Below, one piece after another: positions 46,268-57,160 of a stretch of 64,000 bases of DNA (its first letter is position 1; every line of letters begins with the position of its first letter). The stretch lies in assembly GCA_036852015.1 (NCBI GenBank), contig JAANDG010000682.1, positions 1-64,000 on the forward strand. Direction: 5' to 3'. This DNA comes from Pelodera strongyloides. Taxonomy: Eukaryota; Nematoda; Chromadorea; Rhabditida; Rhabditidae. The notes under the pieces are model-generated. The model did not search any database, was not told where the DNA came from, and worked only from the letters and a program-made list of their open reading frames with translations. A program made the translations under genes and the position numbers.

Positions 46268-49200
46268 TTTTTTTTTATTTATTTATTTCTTTTGTTTATT
46301 ACTAGATTTTCTAAACTTGATTAGAGGGCTTGTTGGCTTTGTCCAATTAATCCTGGGTCAAGAAGTGGGGAAAATTTTCGTACCCTTCCACCAAAATTGG
46401 ACATTTTCAGATCCCTGTAGAGGCCACCCCTTCCACCATTTTGGCACTTTATTACAAATTCGTCCCATAATTCGTGACTTTCGTCGAAAGGGGCGTGGCT
46501 TAGACACCCTTCCACCAAATTTACCCATTTTTACCATAATTTTTTGGGGTACCCTTCCACCACTGTGGACCAGTGAAATTTTTTTCGACCACTTCTTGAC
46601 CTATGGTTCCTAGTATAGATTAGAGATTAGCTTAATATATTGGATTTTCTATGGTATTCAGTTCGATGTCTTGTAACATTTATTAGTAGATTAAGGGTTA
46701 CGGGTGTATATCTAAAGTATTGTTCGAACAAATATAACCACCATTTCAGGAGTGTGGTATGCCTGCCGAACATGTTAATAAACTGTTCCGGATGTTACAA
46801 GACATTGAACTGAATGATGATTTGAACAAGCAATTCCACGGTTATATTCAGAATCAGAACTCGAATATTGGAGGTGAGATTCATATACATTTGTTTATGC
46901 CTATATGTATCTCCTATCTTCTGGTATTTCACTATCTGTGTGATGTACCGTGTATGCTTTGTGGCTGTGGTTCCTCTCTTTCTTACCCGGTCTTTTACTA
47001 GTTTTATTCGGTTTCGTTACAATAGTGGTGGTTATGGGCTATTTTTTGAAAACATATTATAGGTATGTTTATTAGTTCTAGGTTTCGTATTTTAAATTCT
47101 TTTTTTTTATTCATCTTGGTTTTTCCAGATTTGCTCAGCATCAAGATCCTGAATGCTGGTGCGTGGGGTCGTGGAGGCGGGGCGGCGGATTCTGTGAGAA
47201 TGAGCCTTCCCAGACAATTGGAGGACTTCCTGCCTGCGGTAGGCTTTTTATTTTATACCTTTGCTTGCGGCGAATGACGAATCTGAATAGAATAGGAAAT
47301 GTATCCAAGCCATTGCAATACTATCTCCTCATTCTGTCTCTAGTCTATTATGGTCGTTGTGGAATTTGGTTCTGTGCTTGTTTCCGTCCAGACTTCGGTT
47401 TTTTATGCTAAGTACATTCGGTTAGCTGACCAATATTTCGATTAGTCGAGCAGGAGGACGTCAGGAGCAAAAATAAACACATCAAATGTTCAATTCATCT
47501 TTTATTAATTGCGATGAAACATTTTGTGTTTCACTGGCATCCGACAATGTGGCGTACTTGTTCGGTTTACACAACTGTTCAGTTTAGGTGGAGGAGTTCT
47601 ATAAGAAACAACACAGCGGACGGAAATTGCAGTGGATACATCACTGGAGTAATGGAACGGTGGGTTACTTTTGAAACTCGTACTTCATTTTCATTATATA
47701 TTTTTTTTGTATTTTTTTTTGTATTTGCTTGCCTATTCGACCAACGAGAAGGTTCTTTCTTATTCTTTAAGTCCTTTATAATTTATTCACTAGCCTTTTG
47801 TAGGTTGTGTTCAATTCGGACAACGGACGATTTGACCTCGAAGTAACAACATTTCAAGTGAGTTAATTTGATCCATTCCTTTTTCCTTTTCTTGCTCTTT
47901 GGGATGAGGAAAAAAGCTGTTGAAATATAAGGATTTGATGTTTAGTCTAGTTTTTTATTATTATTTGAAAGAGTTTTTCCACTTTAACCCTTTCTGTGTA
48001 CGTTTGTCATCAACTATCGCAACATCTTTGAGTTGTATCATGTTTCTTTCTATTGTTTCAGCTCGCCGTTTTGTTATGTTGGCTGGAAAGGCCGGATGAG
48101 ACGATATCATTTGAAACGCTCCGCTTGGCAACTGAATTACCAGACACTGAACTGTCACGGACACTTTATGTATGTTTGCACTTTGCTTTTCGTTTTTGCT
48201 GTTTTCAACATTTCTTGTAGTTGTTTTATGTGTTGTCGTACAGTATTCGCAGTATTCTTTGTTATAATCTTTAAAGGGAATAATGGGTAGTTAGTTTAGT
48301 CCATTAGGTTGTCGAGCATGGAATTATCGAAAGTCGAAACAATAACAATGAAAAGATACATCTTTAGTAAAGATGTCGTACGTATTATACTTTTATTGCT
48401 ATTGTTGCTTCTGTTATTTATATTCCATCAAGCAATAGTTTCCTATTCAGTCGTTATCCTCGTTCCCAAAAATGAAGACCCAAATACTGGAATGGGATGG
48501 TCATGGAACTCCGAACCCAAAGGAATTCACCGATTCAACAAAATTCAGATTAAACACTAAATTTCACATGGTTAAGGTAAGTGTCTTGGTTTCGTTATAG
48601 TGTTTAGGTCTAGTTTCAGAATAGAATTTGCACGGATTTTACTTGACACATTGAACTGAACTGTATGTGTCACGGACTGTCTGAAATGTTTTCCATGGCT
48701 GGTTACTGGTTACATTGATTACCTTGACGATGTCCGGGTGTCCAGGCCCAGGGTCCATTTGACAGTGAACTTTCTTTCAGAACGGCCGTATACAACAACG
48801 AGGTCGTGTCAACTTGATCGGTCGTCTCCAGTTGAGTTTGGATGCGAGTGCTTCCACTGAACATGAGGATATTGTGGCACTCAGGGTACTCAGGGTACAG
48901 GAGGCAATTGTCAAGGTGAGCAAGCGGTAGGGAGACTGAGCAATTTCTCTGGGAGTACTGTAGTTCTTCGTGACATAGGAAGCTAAATTCTCCTAATTAT
49001 TACCATTGATGAGTACTGTAGTATAGTTATACTTTGTGTGCATACATTACAACTGACGAGTCCGAATTCTTACTTTTATAATAATAATTATAATAATTTC
49101 TTACTTTTATTGAATATGTAGTTCTTTCCTTCTACATGCATTAAGACGTGTGGCTAATGAATAGCGATTACTTACCTTTTGTGAGTTGAGTGGTGTATTT

Positions 49201-49386
49201 TTTTTCCCTTGCTCGTTTTGTTAGCTTCAGTATAAAACTGGAAATGGCTATTGTTTCTAGGTATTGAAAATGCGAAAGAAATTGACGTCGTGGCAGTTAC
49301 ACAATGAATTGGTGGATCAATTGAAGTGAGTTTACTAAAATAATGTTTTGAGCTCTTCGTAACACTCGAAGCTTTCGGTGGTATCC

Positions 49387-49445
<59 letters not shown>

Positions 49446-49700
49446 CCCGACCATCGAATTCGGCCGCACATCGCACACCTATACAATAGCTTTTCCGAGT
49501 AGAATTTCTGAAAAAAGCTAAAATTCTACCTTATTTTTTCGGCGCACACTTGGAAATAAAGATCTCGTTGACTTCTTATTTTCAGATGTATGTTCGTCCC
49601 TTCACGTCAATTGATCAAATGGCAGATTGAATGGTTAATCGAGAATAAATACATTGAACGGTCGCCAGAAGATATCAACACGTTTGTGTATATTTCGTGA
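41453..49700 (+). CDS. cul-5: Cullin-5, scaffold of CRL5 ubiquitin ligase
   Basis: Twenty-two consecutive exons assemble in phase to 782 residues, close to the roughly 780 of vertebrate CUL5; only the first few residues are missing. Exon starts: 41,453, 41,698, 42,201, 42,704, 43,197, 43,896, 44,173, 44,522, 44,720, 45,072, 45,327, 45,698, 46,101, 46,750, 47,129, 47,588, 47,804, 48,062, 48,451, 48,781, 49,261 and 49,586. CUL5-type blocks are SAMKLIELERNGEMVDDQQV, ESKCPELLANFCDLLLRKT, NNKDVFMRFHKAHMSRRL, ILNAGAWGR, HSGRKLQW and DLEVTTFQ. The C-terminal winged helix has VLKMRKK, whose lysine is the expected Nedd8 site, and the usual aromatic end TFVYIS. Known role: binds the RBX2-type RING at the C terminus and Elongin/SOCS-box adaptors at the N terminus. 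Introns carry MITEs but no exon is damaged. Confidence 0.96.
41913..41997. repeat. Short palindromic repeat, CTGAGGC family, in cul-5 intron
   Basis: 85 bp with ends CTGAGGCCGTATTCACCACTC and the complement GAGTGGTGGATATGGCCTCAG. A related hairpin lies at 43,551-43,683. Confidence 0.8.
42425..42596. mobile_element. MITE, AGCGAAATACCGG family, in cul-5 intron
   Basis: TTAA at 42,421-42,424 and 42,597-42,600 flanks 172 bp with inverted ends (CGGTTTTTGAAACGCAT and ATGCGTTTCAAAAACCGG). It lies between the exons ending 42,305 and starting 42,704. Confidence 0.85.
43551..43683. repeat. Palindromic repeat, CTGAGGC family, in cul-5 intron
   Basis: Left arm AGGCGTATTCACCAACACGC and GGGAGCCCTCCCT; right arm AGGGAGGGCTCC and CGTGTTGGTGAATACAGCCT. 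The terminal words match 41,913-41,997, so this is a longer member of the same family. Confidence 0.8.
49390..49436. repeat. GA microsatellite in the last cul-5 intron
   Basis: About 23 uninterrupted GA repeats between exons ending 49,325 and starting 49,586. Confidence 0.97.
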
Positions 49701-50367
49701 TTTTTTTAAATTATTCTATTATTCGTTGATGTAACTGAGTATATGATTTGGGGTTTACAATTTACAATCTTTTTTTTCGCCTTTGTACTGTTCCATTTTT
49801 TCTATTGATTTGTTTTCGCGTTATCAGTAGTTTGTATGTTTGTAGGTAGTCACAAAATCACCATGCTTTATGTTATTGTTATTTGTATCGTGTGTTCCTA
49901 TTCCTAAGTGTGTTGGTGGGTGTGATGAATCTGATGAAACTTAACTATGTCCATTGGACATACAATCTGTTTTTATTTTGCGTTATCCCGGTGTTTTCTC
50001 TTTTATTTATATTTTCTTTGTTGTCAAGTTTACTCTGTCTTTGTGACTTTGTACGCCTTATAATGTATCTGTGAATGTTTTGGGATATTTTAGTATCGTA
50101 TCTATAATAATAATCGTCTTTCCTCAGTCGTTGTAAAGTGCTACACAAGTTTATTTGTGAAAATAGTGTTTTTCTCGTATCATTAGTTCTCCGCCGTTTC
50201 CAATTTCTTATTTTGCAATGAGCTGCATATTGTTTTACAGGTAAAGGTAGATTTTTTTGGCTTTTAGTATATCTATTATTGTTTGTACCATAGCTTGATG
50301 TACTATTTTCTTCACATAGTCGATTTAAATTGTAAAACCGCATGTAAATATAAATGAGTTCACTGTG

Positions 50368-50735
50368 ATTTTAATAAATTTTTACGAATTTGACTTTTGC
50401 GTTTTGTTTGTCAAATTTTGTATGTTGTGGGTAAATTCAAAAGGAGAGGCATCGAAGTGTTACGTGGGAATTATGGAAGACTTTAGCATAGGAATTTAGC
50501 TGGACGTGGTACCTTATTACGAGAAATGGAAAAGTTATCCGACGGGACTTAGTATTAATAAATTTTTACGAATTTGACTTTTTTTTTTTTTTGTTTTTTG
50601 TTTTTTTTTGTATTTTGTGTGTAATTTAAAAAAACAAAAAGGAGAGGCATTTAGAAGTGTTAGCATAGGAATTTAGCTGGACGTGGTACCTTATTACGAG
50701 AAATGGAAAAGTTATCCGACGGGACTTAGTATTCA
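50368..50735 (+). repeat. Direct duplication in the cul-5 3' region
   Basis: The segment beginning TTTTAATAAATTTTTACG and ending near GACGGGACTTAGTATT occurs twice in a row (about 50,368-50,555 and 50,553-50,735). Each begins with an AATAAA-type signal, so two poly(A) sites are possible. The second copy has gained T runs and lost about 30 bp. Confidence 0.85.
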
Positions 50736-51210
50736 TAGATTCTGACGCTTGTGGAATTATTCCGAGTTGCTATAGTCTTTCTACTATTGTTTGAGCGAAC
50801 TTGATCAATGTAGTTTGTAGCCTAATTATATGATCACTTCACTGATCATCAGGCAATTGTAAACACGGCATACAATTGCCAGTAATTGGACATGCGCGGG
50901 AAAGTTGCGCGCGAATTTGGGTGTATATAAGAGCAAAGCACAGTGGAGGACCCATTTTTATTGACACAGCCTTCTTCTCCTCCTGAAACTATATTCGAAC
51001 CTGTCCTTCTATTTGTTTCTTCATACTTGAACCTTGATGGTCAAGTTTATAAGTTGTCCATGTTGGTTACTGTAATGAATTTTACAGTGAACCTTTTTTG
51101 ATGTCTTTCCTAATTGTTCCTTCACGTTTATGGTTCCTGTATTATCTTTTTGGATACTGTAATGAATCTTTAGGAACGTTATATTTGACTTGTTTTTAAT
51201 TTTATTTGGT

Positions 51211-51224
51211 TTCAGTTAGAGAAT
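51211..51224 (+). promoter_or_regulatory. Candidate trans-splice acceptor before secreted gene
   Basis: TTTCAG ends 9 nt before the ATG (leader TTAGAGAAT). The same acceptor and leader are conserved before the paralogue at 63,592. Confidence 0.5.
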
Positions 51225-52607
51225 ATGCGCGTCCTGTCGATCATCGCCCTGGTGGCCCTCGGTATGGCCAGTCCTTCTCTTTACGATAGGGAGGAGGCCA
51301 GACAGATGATTGCTGAGGGTTCTGGTCTTCATATGTGGGAGATGATGGAGGACGGCATGGATGCACATCTTCTCAAGAGGTGACTTTTGATCTACATCTT
51401 TTTGATCTACAAGTTGAGCTAACTCCATGATACTGTCATCTTTGATCTACCGGTTCGCCATTACGATTTCTTGTGTTAATTAACATTTCGGTTTGTCTTC
51501 GCATCCTAATCTATTGTCTAATTAGTGCAATACTGAATGCTGGCTCAACACTCTCTTATGAATCAGCAAAGTGTTTGAGTGGGGTTATTTTAAATGCTGT
51601 CAATCATTTGTGTTATTGCAGATACCGTCGTGAGGATGCTGATGCTGCTACAACTGTTCCTACCTCCACCGAAGCGGCTACTCCTGCTGCGAGCCCCACC
51701 GAGAAGGCCGTCGAAGACAAGGAGCCGACTGTCGATGGGAAGGACTGTCTGGCCATGTCCAAGTGTCATTCCAATGATGATTGCAATGGGGGAACCTGCC
51801 TCGGAGTGTGGCCCGGACGGTGGGTACTTGATCAATCGATATCGTCTTTTATGACTTTATGCTCTCGATCGGTATCCATGTACCCGCTACAGTATGCATG
51901 AACGTGATCAACTCCCATACAGTATGCTCTGCAATTTGATGAATACTCGTTCAGCATGTTTTCCTGCGTACTTTGACTTATGTTATATTGGAAATGAGAC
52001 CTTCTTTTCTCAGCTCTGTACTAGTGATCTTCTTCTATGGGCCTCTCCCTTTAAACTTCTATTAATTTAGCTGCAACTGCAATGCCTGCATCAACTTCTG
52101 GAGATGTGATACTGATTCTCAATGCGGAGGACTGCAGGGAGCCTGCAACGGTACTTCGGGAATGTGCAACTGCCTTGGAGTATGTTTTTGTACTTTTTTA
52201 TATGTGAATGTAGTAGTTGAAACGCCCTTAGTGGTTCCAATGTCACACGAACGCCTTTGACCTTTAACTAGCCGTTGTTCTAGCTAGTTTGCTGTCGAGC
52301 CTTGCGAGCTGGTCCTGTCTAGTTATGATATCCGTCCAACATAGATATCCATGTTTTCGCGATTTCCTTGCCAGAGCATCGCCGCCCACCATTCAAGTTC
52401 CATTAGTTTACCAGGATTACACGGTTTAAGTGTATTTTAATCTTGATAAATATTTTGCAGGCCCTCGCTGAGAACGGCTACCCCACCTTCCTGGACGCTA
52501 TGAAGGACTTCTGTAACATCAAGGAGTGCTCCAAGAATGAATGTCTCGGTCTGGCCTGCAACACTGGTTTCTGCACCTGCCCTGCCAAGAAGCAGACCAA
52601 GCCATAA
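51225..52607 (+). CDS. Secreted cysteine-rich protein, 4 exons, 202 aa
   Basis: Exons 51,225-51,379, 51,622-51,819, 52,071-52,179 and 52,461-52,607 join in phase. The N terminus MRVLSIIALVALGMASP is a clear signal peptide. Next is an acidic, methionine-rich segment (HMWEMMEDGMDAHLLKR) ending in basic residues that could be a propeptide cleavage site, then a Thr/Ala/Pro-rich linker. The C-terminal half has some 18 cysteines in C-x(5-8)-C spacings (SKCHSNDDCNGGTC, NCNACINFWRC, GFCTCPAK). Codons strongly favour C and G in third position, unlike the AT-rich flanks, suggesting high expression. I do not recognise the family; the function is unknown, and an extracellular role is inferred. Poly(A) signal AATAAA near 52,760. 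Confidence 0.85.
52037..52054. repeat. MITE terminus fragment in intron
   Basis: TGGGCCTCTCCCT followed by TTAA matches the right terminus of the AGGGAGAGGCCC family. It lies just before exon 3 of the secreted gene. Confidence 0.6.
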
Positions 52608-52769
52608 ATTATAGGACCTCTACTCAAGCTGACCCTTTTGTTTTACTTTCACTTTAAACTATAACTATGAGACTTCCATATCTGTGATTGCATAATTTTA
52701 CCAATTCAATGCATAGTTCTTGTGTATATTGTTCGCGCATGCATGCTTTTGATTTTGAAATAAATATTT

Positions 52770-53636
52770 TATGAGCAATTTTTGTGTTTGAATTACATTT
52801 GATCTTTTACTCCTGGGCGTGGAGCTCTTTTTGTGGTTGGATTGTGGTTGGACAGTATGCGCAACTATGATTGTGCGCAATGGACACATCAAGCTGACCA
52901 TTTTTTTTACTTTACTTTGATAAGATTCAATAATGTTATCACTTCATGAATCCAACGAATGATGCGAAGAAATTGAAAAGATGGTGATGTTCGTACAACG
53001 GTGACACATCTGCTCCTCTTTATATTACGCAAACATTTTGAAATGTGACCAATTTTTTGTGCCGCTTTTCTGTTTGCTCGCGGCTCTTGTGAGGATATTT
53101 TTTTTCTGAGTGTCTAGGTATATTTCTTAAAAGCCATCCTTTACTCTAAAATATCATTCTGACTACCGTGGATTCCTGTACCCTTAACAAAAAGGTATCT
53201 AGTTTCATTATTATATCCCATAATTATATATGTTTCTTATTTTCTTATTCAGGCACAAAATCAGGACATGCATAAACAATTACTTAACTTGACGGAAATT
53301 TATGCCAACTACGGTCCTCAGCCTCAGACGTCATGCGACCTAAGTTATGGTGACTAAACTCCCTCACTATGGAATCTTAATACAAACATATAACTCTGGC
53401 ATTTCTCCAACGATTCCGATAAGCTCCATTTCGATTTGGGCACATATTTGCTCCGTTGTAATTATTTGTTTTGATGCTCATTATTCTCACGCTTTTATGT
53501 TTCATTTGCAGTTTACAATATTCCGTTCCAAGGCCGTGTGCCCTAGCAGATGTATCAGTAATCACATGTTTCTGCGGTAGTTGTCTTGTCTCTACAGTAA
53601 CTTAGTTCCATTCGTAAGAAACATTCCTTGCAGATA
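52770..53636. other. Intergenic, possibly remnants of a secreted-gene copy
   Basis: No intact exon seen. A decayed duplicate of the preceding gene follows at 53,637; its first exon would be expected here but is not recognisable. Confidence 0.35.
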
Positions 53637-54333
53637 TCTCCACCAGGATGCTGATGCTACTACTAATGCTCCTGAACTGGAAACCCCGTCGTAAAGATAT
53701 TCGAAGTCAAAGGTTTGCATACATGAGGCTGAAGTATTTATGTATGGCTATGGTCTCTCTCTATCAATCATTTGCCTGGTCTCCGGCCGTTAATGGCTTG
53801 TTGCAGTTAATTCCGATTTTTTGAAGCTTAACGAGTAATAATCTATTACATCAGGGAGGTGCGCACAAAAGCCAACACAGAGTTAAATGTTATATTATTA
53901 CTTCAGACGACGAGTTCGCCGTCGATGAAACGCGTCTCCTTGCGAGTGCAGAGGACTTCAAGGACCACGTATCAGAACTTCGGGCGTATGTTTTTCTATT
54001 GTTGTTTATATCGAAATAGAGTTTCCTAATGTCTTCTCGTCACGCTCGTGGCCCAGCGTCCACTGAAGTCTCCGCAGGACTTCAGGATAAAGCTGGAACA
54101 CGTTTTCGTTCTGCCTTCCCAACAGCTTCAGACTGTGCAGCACAAGCATTTCATCAGTGTCATGTTTAATCAATTTAATCCAAAAAATCTTGTAGGAGCT
54201 CAATGAGCCCGGCTAAACTACGTTCCTGGGGGCTATGGAGGAGTATGCAGTGCTCAAAAATGAGCACATTACTGACACAGTCTACAACACTGGATACTGT
54301 ACCTGCCCCACAAAGAAGGAGACAAATCTATAA
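53637..54333 (+). pseudogene. Decayed copy of the secreted cysteine-rich gene
   Basis: 53,630-53,700 resembles the start of exon 2 of the 51,225 gene (TGCAGATA then CAGGATGCTGATGCTACTAC), but a stop follows quickly. 54,270-54,333 resembles the end of exon 4 (AACACTGGATACTGTACCTG then AAGAAGGAGAC and a stop). The cysteine-rich centre is lost or unrecognisable. Confidence 0.65.
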
Positions 54334-54540
54334 ACTATAATACCACTTTCTTAGGAAGTTACTAATAAACAAAAGAATCTGCGAAACATGAGAACAAGTT
54401 TATTGCATACAATCAGTTCAATTTTTTTGTTGCTGCTATTTTCGAGCTCTGGGCATGCAGGCAAGCTCACAGACTAATTGCTTTGGGAAAATAGTTTGTG
54501 TACTGTGGGCGTTTGAGGCTGTCTGCAACCAAATGGAAAA

Positions 54541-54864
54541 GTGGATTACATATTCCAGTATTCCAAAAAAAAATTTCTGTCAAACAACAGCAATTGCAGG
54601 AATGAAGCAACCCAGTTTCTGGGTTTTTCGCGTTCCACAAATTTTGAATTTGATTACACGGGTATCCGAAAAACTGCTTCCAAAATCCATCATGTACCAT
54701 TTATTGTACAGTACACTCCACTCTTTTTACCATATACTTGGAAGCAAAGTCGGGAAGCTTTGCCACACATTGAATTGAAACCCCATTATGCCTTGGTTAC
54801 GAAAGCTTACGAATTAGTCGATGCGCAACAAAAACAGCAACAATTTTACCAATTTGTGCTGTGA
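54541..54864 (+). CDS. Unrecognised 107-codon open frame
   Basis: Open frame with the segment LPHIELKPHYALVTKAYELV and a Gln-rich end (QQKQQQF). No signal peptide, membrane segment or known domain seen. A related short stretch (CTGTGACTCAAAATT.. context) recurs near 56,855. It may be an exon fragment, a repeat or chance. Confidence 0.2.
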   Translation: MDYIFQYSKKKFLSNNSNCRNEATQFLGFSRSTNFEFDYTGIRKTASKIHHVPFIVQYTPLFLPYTWKQSREALPHIELKPHYALVTKAYELVDAQQKQQQFYQFVL

Positions 54865-55180
54865 CTCAAAATTTTCCGCGTTTCTGTTTATTCGCGGTAC
54901 AAGGGGAAGCACCAAAGCGAAATTCAGGAAAGAATCATTAGCGAAGAAAAACGGGAAAGTTAGCCGGGTGAGCTGGCAAAAAAGGCGGGTCCGTGAGATA
55001 ATCGCCCGACATTAGTATAGGTATAAGTTGTGCTGTGTGCACGCCAAGTGTTCGTGAAATGTCCAGTTCACGATTCCAGCTCGCGCGCTATAGTTATGTG
55101 CACTTGCCGCTCATCCATGAATTTCATGATGAAGTCAACATACGAGTAAATGGTTTATTTTTTATTAAAACATGTACAAA

Positions 55181-55527
55181 TCAATGAGGTATCGCGGTTG
55201 TCCTCTTGGAGTGGTCATGTCCGTCAGTATCTACCCAGATCCGTCCATATTCAACGGAGTGAATCTGAAACGAATAAAAATGTCATTGCAAATAAAATAC
55301 GAACTAGCTAATAGGGTCATGATAAAATAATGAACAAAAGAACAAACAAACTCTTGTTTTGCATAAAAATACATAAGAACATAAGTTTGCGTACCTGATT
55401 GTCGTTTCCAACAACTACGCTCTGATCGAAATGGAGAGGATAACAACTACAGATAGTGCCGAGTTTTCCGGGAGTTTCTTCTTAAATAATATGTCCTTTT
55501 ATAGTGATTACATTTATTATTGGACTT

Positions 55528-55569
<42 letters not shown>

Positions 55570-56093
55570 CACTCTATCTCCATATTTCACTCACTCTCTT
55601 GGCATAAACTCACGTTCTCCCTCCTCTTGCCAGAAAATGGAAAGGTACACCGACTTGGCTCCCTTTTCATCTGGGTTAAAGGGGAGAAAGTTCCCCGAGG
55701 TGATCTTGGTGAATCCACAGGTATTGGTAACATCCCGTACGGCTCGCTCACCTCCTTGAACAAAAGAGCAATATATGGCATGTTTTTGAACAAATATGAT
55801 TTAGGAAAATGTTTGAAGTAATGTGTGAACTCGGTCGTTTTCGAAGATACTTGATACTATAAACGAGGGCTGGGTTGAGTCGAGTTCCTCATAAGATTTT
55901 TTTTAAAATAAATGTTCATGCTGGATAAATTCCTAGCCACGGAACCCTGGTCTATGTATACCAAGGCGAAAAGCCAACCTCTCACGTTGGCGCCTTCGAA
56001 GGACTCGGTCCTTTCGCTGATGTACAATTTGTCGCAATCCACCATAACCCAAATTGTATGGGGACCGCCATTGGCTACATGGGTTGTGTGCAT
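55181..56093 (-). CDS. Uncharacterised protein family X, minus copy (possibly frameshifted)
   Basis: Paralogue, in opposite orientation, of 57,161-58,835. Exons on the minus strand: first about 55,968-56,093, containing GGPHTIWVMVDCDKLY; second ending near 55,614, containing CGFTKITSGNFLPFNP and SVYLSIFWQEE; third 55,395-55,480 (ICSCYPLHFD then SVVVGNDNQ); last 55,181-55,264 (EYGRIWVDTDG to stop). In exon 2 the frame changes between the VSE and VRDVTN portions relative to the other copy, which looks like a one-base deletion or a sequencing error. TTCAG directly precedes the first ATG. A TC microsatellite (55,530-55,565) fills the intron after exon 2. I do not recognise the family. Confidence 0.6.
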
Positions 56094-57160
56094 CTGAACG
56101 GACAAAAAATAGTTCTTGTTTTGTGAAAAAAGGCAACAATTGACAGTTAAATTGAATTCGCGGTAAAAACTTCAAATTTCATCATTACAGTTTGTCAAAG
56201 AGGCAATGAAGGCTTTGCAAAAAAAAAAAAGGTCTGCGGCCTAATAAACAAATGCTACACTCGTAGACTCGTTTTGAGACAAACTTTCGCCATCGTGTGT
56301 TATGTCGAGTGGTCTTGTGGGCGTTTTACTGTTTCGCAAGCAAATAGGAATGATGCTTATGTTGGTACAATAACAAATGATTCACTTGGTCTCAACATGA
56401 TGCTCATTTTAATTGCGCAAGCTTAAAGCGGTTGAACATCCTGTTTTTGATCCTGTTTTAAAATCAAGCCCAATTCGAGCTCACTTAACATTAGCATAAA
56501 TACTTAAGAATGCGGCTGGACATCGCTCGTTTAAAAAACCCAGAAGTTATAGTGCTATGTCGGTGTCGTCATGTCGAAAATTAACCGTAATAAACATTAT
56601 TCCAATTAGAAATTAAGTAACACTGATGGGGGCCTGCAATTTGGCTGTCGACTAATTTGTGATTATTCATTGACCTTGATTACAAAATAGCCTGACCTAA
56701 CAATAAGTAACTCAACCTGATCTTTATTCTCGCTCAACAAGGTAGCGATATATCAAAATCTAACTTGATTACGAAATGTTACGAAATAGCAGCGGTAAGC
56801 GGTAAGTGACAGTCTTTGCGCAACGAAAAGAGCGTTAGTTTGAACAATTTGCGGTGTGACTCAAAATTATCCGGTTTTCTGTTTGTGCCCGGAATCGCTT
56901 GTCACTATATAAATGAACAAGGTAATCAACAACAAATCAGTGGCTTCTCAAGAACCAACAAGTTCACAGGAATATCAACCGCTATCTTAGCCTCTTAGCT
57001 ATCCCGATACCTTTTGAGATTCTCCTTTACCATTCTTATACCTACTAATTTTTATTTGTATACAAAGACCGTAGCTGCTTCTTTCTCAGAATTTGTACCT
57101 TTTGTCCATTTTGTATTCTCGAGAAACGGCCATTTTACAGAAGGCTAGGCATCGACTAAT

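Noticed and set aside
46200..46613. Hydrophobic extension after the cullin exon near 46,232
   Set aside because: It is intron sequence after a GT donor, with poly-T; the next cullin exon resumes in phase at 46,750.
41438..49700. Assignment as cullin-3 or cullin-1
   Set aside because: The blocks ESKCPELLANFCDLLLRKT and ILNAGAWGR and the VIGVRQSY segment fit CUL5 much better than CUL1 or CUL3.
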